DNA of 12,492 nt from an archaeon (GCA_024409145.1 JAKSUF010000023.1:1-12492); one strand, 5' to 3'. Shown: positions 6,229 to 12,492, counted from the first letter of the stretch. Notes: a model not told the origin generated them from the sequence alone. Made by a program: numbers and translations.

Positions 6229-7269
6229 ATGGCTAAAATAATACTTGGAAAAACAAATCTTGAAATTGAAAAAAATGGTTTTGGAGCATTACCTATTCAA
6301 AGAGTTACATTTGAAGAAAGTAGCTATTTACTTAGAACAGCTTATGAAAATGGAATAAATTTTATAGATACTGCAAGAGCATATACAGATAGTGAAGAGA
6401 AAATAGCTACTGCATTTAAAGGATGGAATAAAGAATATCCAAGAGAAAGCATAATTTTAGCTACTAAAACACAAGGAGAAAACAGAAAAGATATTAAAAA
6501 AGATATTGAAACTTCTCTTGATAAACTTGAGACTGATTACATTGACCTTTATCAATTACACAACCCTTCATTCTGTCCAACTGAAGGAGATGGATCAGGT
6601 GCTTATGACATAATGTTTGATTTGAAAGATGAAGGTTTAATAAGACATATTGGATTTACATCACATAAATACGAACTTGCAGAAGAAGCTATAGATAGTG
6701 GATTATATGAAACAATACAATTCCCATTTTCTTATTTAACTTCTTCAAAAGAATTAGCAATTGTTGAAAAATGTAGAGCAAATAACCTTGGATTTATAGC
6801 TATGAAAGCAATGGGTGGAGGACTTATTAAAAGTTCTAGAGCAACATATGCTTATATAAATCAATTTGATAATGTAGTCCCAATATGGGGAATTCAAAAA
6901 ATAGAAGAATTAAATGAGTTCTTATCATATATGAAAGAAGAACCAAAACTTGATGATGAATTATCTAGAATAATTTCAAATGAAAGAAAAGAACTTCAAG
7001 GAGACTTTTGTAGAGGATGTGGATACTGTGAACCTTGCCCTCAAGAGATTGAAATATCAAAATGTGCAAGAATGTCATTATGGATTAGAAGATTCCCTTC
7101 AGAACCATCTTTAACCCCAGAAGCTCAAAAAATGATGAAAAAAATTGAAGATTGTACTGAATGTGGAAATTGTTTAAGTAGATGCCCATATGAATTAAAT
7201 ATACCGGAACTTCTTAAAAAGAATTATGAAGATTATCAAGATATTTTAAGTGGGAAAGTTAAGGTTTAG
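6229..7269 (+). CDS. aldo/keto reductase with C-terminal 2x[4Fe-4S] ferredoxin domain
   Basis: Residues ~1-245 form an aldo/keto reductase barrel. The usual catalytic tetrad is visible: D47 and Y52 in FIDTARAYTDSE, K80 in LATKTQG and H111 in YQLHNP. Residues ~260-325 carry two iron-sulfur cysteine motifs: C261-x2-C264-x2-C267-x2-C270-P, and C309-x2-C312-x2-C315-x3-C319-P. This domain order is a known family in methanogens and anaerobes. It suggests electron transfer between ferredoxin-type clusters and a carbonyl substrate, but the substrate is unknown, and whether NAD(P)H is also used cannot be told from sequence. GAGG at 6219-6222 with a six-base spacer supports the ATG. It is divergent from argD, with palindromes between them; a functional link to arginine synthesis is not implied. 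Confidence 0.92.
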   Translation: MAKIILGKTNLEIEKNGFGALPIQRVTFEESSYLLRTAYENGINFIDTARAYTDSEEKIATAFKGWNKEYPRESIILATKTQGENRKDIKKDIETSLDKLETDYIDLYQLHNPSFCPTEGDGSGAYDIMFDLKDEGLIRHIGFTSHKYELAEEAIDSGLYETIQFPFSYLTSSKELAIVEKCRANNLGFIAMKAMGGGLIKSSRATYAYINQFDNVVPIWGIQKIEELNEFLSYMKEEPKLDDELSRIISNERKELQGDFCRGCGYCEPCPQEIEISKCARMSLWIRRFPSEPSLTPEAQKMMKKIEDCTECGNCLSRCPYELNIPELLKKNYEDYQDILSGKVKV

Positions 7270-7479
7270 TCTAATTAAGATATTATCCAATATTAAAAAG
7301 ATAAATTGAATATGAAATTAAAACAAATAAATTAAAAAGACAGTTGATTAAACAATACAAAATACAAACAATACACATAATAAACATATATAAAATTAAA
7401 ATAAAACAAGAATTTAGTAAAAATATAGAAAATAGTTTATAATAGACACATATCTACTAGATATAATCAAAAAGATTAA

Positions 7480-7556
7480 AAAATTAAAAAAATAACGAAA
7501 AAAACTAAGAAATAAAAAAATTAAAAAATAGAAAATTTGAGGATAAAAATCCTCAA
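7480..7556 (-). terminator. hairpin plus T-tract terminator of the surface-protein gene
   Basis: TTGAGGAT (7537-7544) and ATCCTCAA (7549-7556) are exact reverse complements with an AAAA loop, placed five bases after the stop codon of the surface-protein gene. On the minus strand the hairpin is followed by AATTTTCT and several runs of T. The rest of the 292-base spacer from 7270 is AT-rich, with no gene seen. Confidence 0.7.
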
Positions 7557-7561
7557 TGAAT

Positions 7562-10123
7562 CTATTTAATTACAATAAGTTTACCAGATTTACTAACAGT
7601 ATAATTTTTACTTGTAGTACTAATAGCTACTTTGTGAGTTCCTTTTTTAAGTGCTTTTGTACTTAATTTAGCCACTCCTTTAGTATTAGTTTTTACTTTG
7701 TAAGTTTTGTATTTTTTACCTGTGTAAACTTTTATTTTAAGAGTTAAACTTTTTACAACTTTTTTAGTTGCTTTGTTTTTAATAGTTACAGTAAAGTATT
7801 TTTTAGCACCTTTTTTGAAGGTAACTTTTTTAGCAGTAACAGTTGTAGCTGCTTTAGCTACTTTAACATAAGCTTTTTCAGAAATAGCTTCGTATTTATC
7901 AGTATCAGCTAAACTGACTACAACCTTATGAGTACCAATAGCTAATTTAGAAGCACTAAATTTAGCAACACCATTTTTATCAGTAGTTACAGAAACAGTT
8001 TTATAAAGTTTAGAACCATTGTAAATTTTAAGAATAAGTTTTACACCAGAAACCGGATTTTTATTATTATCTAAAACTTTAACTTGGAAATATTTACCAC
8101 TATCATAAGAAGTGGATAAATTAACAGGATTTAAAGTAAGATTAACTTTAACAAAAGTACTTACAACCATTTGTTGTAATGCTAAAATAGTACTACCAGT
8201 AGCAACAAATGAAAGATTGTTAGTACCAGATACAGTGTCTACACTAGAAGTCCATACATCAGTAGAACTACTTGATCCATTCCAAACATTAAGATATTCT
8301 TGATTATTAAAAATAATATTACCTTCACCAGATTGAGCACTAGCAGCGAAAACATAAAGAACACTGTCAGTAACAGAACCTAAATCAATAGTAGAATCAG
8401 CTTTAACAGTTCTATTAGCTAAATTATTACTAGAACCTGCAAGTAAGTCTGCACCATTAGCAATATAAATGTGTTTTAATACATCACTATTAGTATTATT
8501 ATAAAGATAGATTAAAGAACTAGGATAAACTGCAGTTAATCCAGCTTCTTTAGATAATACTAAAGTATTTTCTCCATTATTAATTAAATCAGATACATCA
8601 TAAACAAAAAGACCATAACCATATTTACCATATGAACCTAAGTTAGATTGGTCACGGTAAGAAGCAACAGGAACAATATTCACATTATTAAAAGAAACAT
8701 TAAAGACAGGTCCAGCAGAACCAGATTTATCCCAGTTGTAAGCAATATAAACAAATGCACTAACAAGATTAGAGTTTTCATCTAAATTAATAGTCCAAAT
8801 ATCAGATCTAGTGAGATTTGCAGCAGCTAAATAAGAAGAAACATCTTTAATATCTACAACAACATCACCAGTAATAAAACCATTATAGAAAGGTTCCATA
8901 GTTTCAGAAGGATAAGCTAAATCTTTACCTAAATTACCATTATATAATACAGGAACAACTAAAGAAGATTCATTAACAACAGCACCATTATATTCAATAA
9001 CAACAGTATAGTTAACTTTATTATTATCTGCACCATTAACAGTAGTTTCATCTACAGGCCTAATATTTGAATCAGTTAAATAAAGTGAATTTTTAACACC
9101 AGCAATAGCATCAATAACAGAACTATCAACAACAACACCATCAGCTAATAACTTAACAGTGTATTTACCATCTTTATTAACAGTAACATTAATAGCTAAA
9201 GTATTATTAGTACCTGCATAACAAGTATTTTTATATTCAGTAGAAAAAACAGTATCTGCTAATAAGTTAGTAGAATCTACTTTTAAAACAGCTAAAACAT
9301 TTTTAAAAGAAACACCATATGTACCAGCAGTTCCAATATAATCTACAGTAGATTGTTGACCTTTAACAAGTTTATCAGTTACATCCCATTCATTATATTG
9401 ATAATAATTACCTGAAGTATGAGTAGGATCTAATAATAAATTATTATTTAATTTATAAGTAGCTTCTGAGCTTGAAAGTGCAACATTAGTTAGTTTTGCA
9501 CTATTAATTTTAGTTAAACTAGAAGTATCAAAAATAGTTGAACAATTTCCATCAGTCCAAGATTGACCTGAATTAACCCAATAATAAATTTTATCATCAT
9601 CACCATCATTATAAGCTAAAACAAGACCAATTAATTTAATTCTACCATCAAAACTTTTGTCTTCCATTGCAAAAGTATCTACATTAATTTTCAAAGTAGT
9701 ACCAGCCAATCCTTTTACATTTTCAGTAATATTATAATACATTTGATAATCAGAATAAGATTTAGTAGTATGATTATTAATATTATGAGCAATAGGATCT
9801 TTGGTAGTATCTTCAGCATACCACAATTGTTCATTAGCTATCTGATTCCCATTAACAGATACATTAGTATTTGCACCATGAGTGTTTTTAGCACTACCAG
9901 AATATACATTTACATATAAATTAGCACTTTGAATATCTGCATTATCAGGAATGTTATAACTAAGTTCACCACTAGTAGACCATGGGTTAACAGTCGCAAC
10001 ATCGACCTCCCCAGAAACGACACCCATATCAGTAGTAGAGATATCTTCTGCAGAAACTGCACCTGCAGATAAAACAATTATGACTGTTAATAAAAAAAAT
10101 AATGACATATATTTCATTTTCAT
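7562..10123 (-). CDS. large secreted adhesin-like surface protein with DUF3344-type and Ig-like domains
   Basis: An 853-residue protein with a signal peptide at 1-25 (hydrophobic FFLLTVIIVLSAGAVSA, cleavage likely after SA). Residues ~35-285 match the DUF3344 style of Methanobacteriales surface proteins (ATVNPWSTSGELSY, FDGRIKLIGLVLAYNDGD). A CARDB-like linker follows at ~300-395, then a second DUF3344-like region at ~410-660. Two Ig-like repeats end the protein (~658-757 and ~758-853), sharing GVAK and GTHKV motifs. The last 96 residues hold 28 lysines and no Asp or Glu. No C-terminal membrane helix or evident pseudomurein-binding repeat is seen, so wall retention may be electrostatic. The chosen ATG has AGGAG seven bases upstream and begins the signal peptide; a frame 33 codons longer lacks both. 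It follows the ExbB/ExbD-like genes but has its own promoter. A partner role with them is inferred. Confidence 0.88.
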   Translation of the reverse strand: MKMKYMSLFFLLTVIIVLSAGAVSAEDISTTDMGVVSGEVDVATVNPWSTSGELSYNIPDNADIQSANLYVNVYSGSAKNTHGANTNVSVNGNQIANEQLWYAEDTTKDPIAHNINNHTTKSYSDYQMYYNITENVKGLAGTTLKINVDTFAMEDKSFDGRIKLIGLVLAYNDGDDDKIYYWVNSGQSWTDGNCSTIFDTSSLTKINSAKLTNVALSSSEATYKLNNNLLLDPTHTSGNYYQYNEWDVTDKLVKGQQSTVDYIGTAGTYGVSFKNVLAVLKVDSTNLLADTVFSTEYKNTCYAGTNNTLAINVTVNKDGKYTVKLLADGVVVDSSVIDAIAGVKNSLYLTDSNIRPVDETTVNGADNNKVNYTVVIEYNGAVVNESSLVVPVLYNGNLGKDLAYPSETMEPFYNGFITGDVVVDIKDVSSYLAAANLTRSDIWTINLDENSNLVSAFVYIAYNWDKSGSAGPVFNVSFNNVNIVPVASYRDQSNLGSYGKYGYGLFVYDVSDLINNGENTLVLSKEAGLTAVYPSSLIYLYNNTNSDVLKHIYIANGADLLAGSSNNLANRTVKADSTIDLGSVTDSVLYVFAASAQSGEGNIIFNNQEYLNVWNGSSSSTDVWTSSVDTVSGTNNLSFVATGSTILALQQMVVSTFVKVNLTLNPVNLSTSYDSGKYFQVKVLDNNKNPVSGVKLILKIYNGSKLYKTVSVTTDKNGVAKFSASKLAIGTHKVVVSLADTDKYEAISEKAYVKVAKAATTVTAKKVTFKKGAKKYFTVTIKNKATKKVVKSLTLKIKVYTGKKYKTYKVKTNTKGVAKLSTKALKKGTHKVAISTTSKNYTVSKSGKLIVIK

Positions 10124-10234
10124 AATATCTCTCCTAAAGTAGATATCCATTGAAGACTTAAATAAAGTTATAAAAGTTAATAAGAAGTCCACATACAAGC
10201 AATATTGATTTAACGCCTTCATTAGATAAACTAC

Positions 10235-10253
10235 ATTACTATTAAGTAGTAAT
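10235..10253. promoter_or_regulatory. candidate operator: perfect inverted repeat of ATTACTA at the surface-protein promoter
   Basis: ATTACTA (10235-10241) and TAGTAAT (10247-10253) are exact reverse complements around TTAAG. A third identical 7-mer lies at 10274-10280, on the other side of the TATA box. The inverted repeat would lie between the TATA box and the transcription start, where a bound protein would block polymerase. Confidence 0.55.
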
Positions 10254-10256
10254 ACT

Positions 10257-10264
10257 AATATAAA
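10257..10264 (-). promoter_or_regulatory. TATA box of the surface-protein gene
   Basis: TTTATATT on the minus strand fits archaeal box A and predicts transcription starting near 10235, leaving a leader of about 110 bases before the ATG at 10123. That predicted start supports separate transcription from the DUF2149 gene upstream. Confidence 0.5.
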
Positions 10265-10318
10265 TCTAACTTTATTACTAAATCACCAAAATAAGGTCAA
10301 AAAGTATTATTTTTAAGG

Positions 10319-10392
10319 AAAAGTAATACATAATTCCAATAAAAATAAAAAAAGTAATAATAAAAAATAAAATAAAAAAATAAAAAGTAATA
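10319..10392 (-). promoter_or_regulatory. three TATTACTTTT repeats upstream of the surface-protein promoter
   Basis: The plus-strand 10-mer AAAAGTAATA occurs at 10319-10328, 10350-10359 and 10383-10392, spaced 31 and 33 bases (about three helical turns). On the transcribed strand it reads TATTACTTTT and shares TATTACT with the operator-like inverted repeat downstream. An activator array is possible; low base complexity lowers confidence. Confidence 0.35.
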
Positions 10393-10439
10393 CCTTATAT
10401 AAAAATATTATGAAACGTAAATATGATTAATAATAAAAA

Positions 10440-10480
10440 TAAAAAAATATTAAAAAAAGAAAAAGAGAAAATAAAAAATA
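10440..10480 (-). terminator. U-tract downstream of the DUF2149 gene
   Basis: The DUF2149 transcript strand reads through TTATTTTTTATTTTCTC, then TTTTTCTTTTTTT and further T-runs directly after the stop codon. This is a likely U-tract terminator of the DUF2162-ExbB-DUF2149 transcript. Confidence 0.4.
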
Positions 10481-10481
10481 A

Positions 10482-10808
10482 TTATTCTGTAACCATAATC
10501 AATTTTCCCGTTTTAGGATCTTTATAAACCTTACCCATTTCAGAGTACCCTTGACCAGAAGAATCACTTTCATCAGGAGTGTCATTTAACTCTTGACCTT
10601 GGTTAACTTCAGTTACTTGTTGTGGGGTTTTAGATTGAATATCCTGATTAGAATCATCCACTAAAACCCCTTGCATATTCCAAGAGATAATTAAAAACAC
10701 GAGCAATCCTACAGCTATAACTAACATTGCATCAACAAGATTGGCTGTTCCTGCCATAGGGTCTTCTTCAGATTCACTAAAACGCTTGTTAAATTTACGA
10801 CGAACCAT
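10482..10808 (-). CDS. DUF2149 family protein, ExbD/TolR/MotB-like single-helix stator partner
   Basis: A 108-residue protein: a basic cytoplasmic N-terminus (MVRRKFNKRF), one membrane helix at ~24-43 and an acidic, Gln/Asp-rich outer part ending in KVYKDPKTGKLIMVTE. The stretch ANLVDAMLVIAVGLLVFLI resembles the ExbD helix, where an Asp near the start (IDVMLVLL) carries the proton; here it is D26. The protein follows the ExbB-like gene within ~50 bases, in the order exbB then exbD. Together these suggest the second subunit of a proton channel. DUF2149 has no proven function; the ExbD analogy is inference. The globular domain of ExbD is replaced by a short tail. The start is uncertain: the frame extends to 10835 (nine more residues), and neither ATG has a strong Shine-Dalgarno. 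The inner ATG gives the usual short basic N-terminus. Confidence 0.8.
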   Translation of the reverse strand: MVRRKFNKRFSESEEDPMAGTANLVDAMLVIAVGLLVFLIISWNMQGVLVDDSNQDIQSKTPQQVTEVNQGQELNDTPDESDSSGQGYSEMGKVYKDPKTGKLIMVTE

Positions 10809-10860
10809 CCAACCACATCTTAAATATAATATCATACATCAGATATCTATGACAATCTAA

Positions 10861-11511
10861 TTAATCAAACTGCTTCAATTTATCTAAAATTGCATCAGTT
10901 AAAACATCTACATTAGATAAATACTCTTCATACCATCTTCTTCTAATTTTAGATACAAAGTAAGCAACTGCACCTGCACCAATACCTACAACAGTAGTAT
11001 CAAATGCAACAATAATAGCACTTGCAAGAGTATTTACATCACCACTTCCTAATGCTGCAAGTCCAGGACCCATTGGGATTAAAGTCCCCATTAAACCTAA
11101 AGTAGGACCAATTTTAGTTACAATATCTGTTTTTTCTAAAGATTTGTTCATATCATTTTCTTCAGATTCAATAATTTTCCTAGCTAAAGACTCTCTAGAA
11201 TCTTTAGTTAAAGAATTAGAGCGTAAAATTTTAGCTAACATAATTTTTTGAGAATCAGGAATTCTTGCAGTTTTAATAATTTCTTTAATATCTTCAATAG
11301 AATTAGCATTAGAAATAGAATAAACTAATTTTTCAAGCACATCAAGAGAGACTTTTTTACGAGAAGTATACTCAGAAATAAGACCTCCAAGAGTAAGAAC
11401 TGCAAAAATTACAAAAATAATTAAAAGAATAATTACAGGAATTTGTAAACTTTGAGAAATAATATTTAACGCAGAAGTTAACATTTCACTTCCAGGAATT
11501 GTTGCTGACAT
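10861..11511 (-). CDS. MotA/TolQ/ExbB proton-channel family protein
   Basis: A 216-residue membrane protein with ExbB topology: one helix at ~23-47, a long charged cytoplasmic loop (~48-132), then helices at ~134-156 and ~164-187. The family signature is clear in IGPTLGLMGTLIPMGPGL (134-151) and in the third helix, FDTTVVGIGAGAVAYF (170-185), whose Thr residues line the channel in relatives. ExbB pentamers enclose an ExbD dimer and use the ion gradient to power remote proteins. The start is fixed by GGTGAT at 11520-11515, a perfect anti-Shine-Dalgarno match. It lies between the DUF2162 and DUF2149 genes. Flagellar stator use is unlikely because the archaellum is ATP-driven. What it energises is unknown; the secreted protein and the DUF2162 protein are candidates. 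Confidence 0.93.
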   Translation of the reverse strand: MSATIPGSEMLTSALNIISQSLQIPVIILLIIFVIFAVLTLGGLISEYTSRKKVSLDVLEKLVYSISNANSIEDIKEIIKTARIPDSQKIMLAKILRSNSLTKDSRESLARKIIESEENDMNKSLEKTDIVTKIGPTLGLMGTLIPMGPGLAALGSGDVNTLASAIIVAFDTTVVGIGAGAVAYFVSKIRRRWYEEYLSNVDVLTDAILDKLKQFD

Positions 11512-11547
11512 AAAATCACCACATAAATATAATAAAATAATAAATTT

Positions 11548-11635
11548 TAATAAACTAAAAAATTTTAATAAACTAATAAAATACTAGATTTTAATAAAAT
11601 AATAAACTAAAAAATTTTAATAAACTAATAAAATA
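11548..11635. repeat. 36-bp perfect direct repeat between the DUF2162 and ExbB-like genes
   Basis: Copies at 11548-11583 and 11600-11635 are identical, with a 52-bp period. Inside and around them the shorter element ATTTTAATAAA recurs at four places (near 11544, 11562, 11588 and 11614). The array fills most of the 138-bp spacer, which holds no gene. Confidence 0.8.
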
Positions 11636-11650
11636 ATAAAAGAGGAATAA

Positions 11651-12358
11651 TTAACTTAAAAAGTTATGTTTTTTATAATAAATTCCTCCAAGAACCATGA
11701 CCAATACTATTAAAATTAAAACACCAATTAAATGATTTACAGATCCTATAGTTATTGCATCCATAGGATTACCTAACATAGTCGCAATGTTTGGAAGGAA
11801 CAATGCAGACAATAAGAAATAAATTCCTAAGAAAAACATAAAATTACCTAAAACTATAGGATAAGGTTTATTTATGAATTTAATAAGATAATTAGATGCG
11901 AAATAAGTTAAAACAATAGTTAATACTAATGCTAATGCAACATAAACACTTAATTCAACAGTACCTAAACCTACAGTTGGTGCTACTAATAAAATACTTA
12001 CAATAATAGATCCAAAACAACAAGGACAAGGTGCAACTACAGCCATACATGTAGCAGCGGTTGTATTCCTTTCGAATACTTTATATTCCCGAATAGTAAA
12101 TATCCCTGCAGCAATCATAATAATTGCCATTATTAAGAAAAACTCAAAATTATAAGCATAAATCAATTCAGTAATTTGATTTGTATAAAAAGAAGAAATC
12201 TCAGCAAGAACTAAAACTCCCCCTCCATATCCAATAGAAACCCAAGCTAAATATTTTTTAGACATATTAGCTAATCCAGTAGCTAATCCTAATTTAAATC
12301 CAAAAATTAAAACAGCAGCTAGAATACCCAACTGCCATAACATATTAATTACATCCAT
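11651..12358 (-). CDS. DUF2162 family polytopic membrane protein, putative transporter
   Basis: A 235-residue, very hydrophobic protein with about seven membrane helices (~8-28, 37-55, 70-90, 106-127, 135-155, 167-187, 207-227). Conserved-looking features are GFKLGLATG in helix 1, GYGGGVL in helix 2 and a cysteine cluster in helix 4: C104 plus CPCC at 111-114. The family is labelled a predicted transporter; no substrate is established. The CPCC motif could bind metal or be redox-active, which is inference. The reading frame opens with GTG at 12364, but AGGTG (12368-12364) overlaps that codon and is well spaced for the ATG at 12358, so the ATG is preferred. It is the first gene of a probable three-gene unit with the ExbB-like and DUF2149 genes. 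A 292-bp gap containing an AT-rich repeat, measured from its stop to no other gene, is not seen: the ExbB-like ATG follows 139 bp after. Confidence 0.85.
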   Translation of the reverse strand: MDVINMLWQLGILAAVLIFGFKLGLATGLANMSKKYLAWVSIGYGGGVLVLAEISSFYTNQITELIYAYNFEFFLIMAIIMIAAGIFTIREYKVFERNTTAATCMAVVAPCPCCFGSIIVSILLVAPTVGLGTVELSVYVALALVLTIVLTYFASNYLIKFINKPYPIVLGNFMFFLGIYFLLSALFLPNIATMLGNPMDAITIGSVNHLIGVLILIVLVMVLGGIYYKKHNFLS

Positions 12359-12443
12359 ATACACACCTACAAAACATATAAAATCCTATCTAAAAAAATT
12401 AAAATAAAAATTAATTAGAGAATTATAGAAAAAAATATAACTA

Positions 12444-12473
12444 TTTGTATTGACTTTGTATTACATATATAGT
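12444..12473 (-). promoter_or_regulatory. promoter of the DUF2162-ExbB-DUF2149 unit with paired TTTGTATT sites
   Basis: On the minus strand a TATA-like ACTATATATG (12473-12464) is followed by two copies of AATACAAA (plus strand TTTGTATT at 12444-12451 and 12455-12462). Their starts are exactly 11 bases apart, one helical turn, and they lie just before the predicted transcription start near 12440. The layout resembles an operator between TATA box and start site. Confidence 0.4.
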
Positions 12474-12492
12474 ATAATTGTTATATCAGATG

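Larger units (their letters stand above)
10124..10481. other. 358-bp gene-free promoter region of the surface-protein gene
   Basis: Reading toward the surface-protein gene (minus strand), it holds T-runs that probably end the DUF2149 transcript, three TATTACTTTT repeats, a half-site, a TATA box, a perfect inverted repeat, a leader of about 110 bases and AGGAG. No protein or RNA gene is seen. Confidence 0.7.

Noticed and set aside
8112..8303. 63-codon plus-strand reading frame inside the surface-protein gene
   Set aside because: It is antisense to strong coding sequence, has no ribosome-binding site and no recognisable protein features.
10124..10222. 33-residue N-terminal extension of the surface protein
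   Set aside because: The ATG at 10222 has no ribosome-binding site and would place a signal peptide internally. The ATG at 10123 has AGGAG seven bases upstream and starts directly at a typical signal peptide.
10861..11511. Flagellar motor stator (MotA) identity for the ExbB-like protein
   Set aside because: Archaella are driven by ATP and have no MotAB stator, and the short loop and length fit ExbB/TolQ better.
11548..11635. CRISPR-like array
   Set aside because: Only two copies, nearly pure A/T, with a spacer of 16 bases built from the same sequence and no cas genes nearby. It is a slippage-type direct repeat.

Overview
The window is very AT-rich, with Shine-Dalgarno sequences that match an archaeal 16S rRNA tail (GGTGAT, AGGAG, GAGGA) and TATA-box promoters. 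It encodes archaeal versions of housekeeping genes (a DUF655 protein, KsgA, a HEMK2-type methyltransferase) and methanogen-restricted families (DUF2149, DUF2162, a DUF3344-type surface protein). The best fit is a low-GC member of the Methanobacteriales, most likely Methanobrevibacter or a close relative. The genus is inferred from protein style; no search could be run.

Layout. Positions 154-2693 (+) hold a translation-related run: a DUF655 RNA-binding-type protein, KsgA/RsmA (16S rRNA dimethyltransferase) and a HEMK2/PrmC-like glutamine methyltransferase. A near-perfect hairpin plus T-tract separates the first two. Positions 2786-7269 hold amino-acid and redox genes in alternating orientation: lysA (-), a Nudix hydrolase (+), argD (-), and an aldo/keto reductase with a C-terminal two-cluster ferredoxin domain (+). 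The divergent argD/reductase spacer carries two adjacent perfect palindromes.

Positions 7562-12358, all on the minus strand, are the most interesting part. In transcription order they are a polytopic membrane protein (DUF2162) with a CPCC motif, an ExbB/TolQ/MotA-type proton-channel protein, a small DUF2149 protein whose single membrane helix looks like that of ExbD/TolR/MotB, and then, behind its own promoter, an 853-residue secreted surface protein. That protein has DUF3344-type and Ig-like domains and a strikingly lysine-rich, acid-free C-terminus. Together they look like an ion-driven Ton/Tol-like energy-transduction module in an archaeon that has no outer membrane. What it moves or powers is unknown. 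The CPCC membrane protein suggests transport, perhaps of a metal or cofactor.

Intergenic DNA is short, A/T-rich and largely free of genes, but it holds several exact repeats and palindromes, listed separately. Three starts were moved inward from the longest reading frame on ribosome-binding-site evidence (lysA, the Nudix gene, the DUF2162 gene). The surface-protein start was moved on ribosome-binding-site and signal-peptide evidence. The DUF2149 start was moved mainly by analogy with ExbD-like proteins and is less certain.
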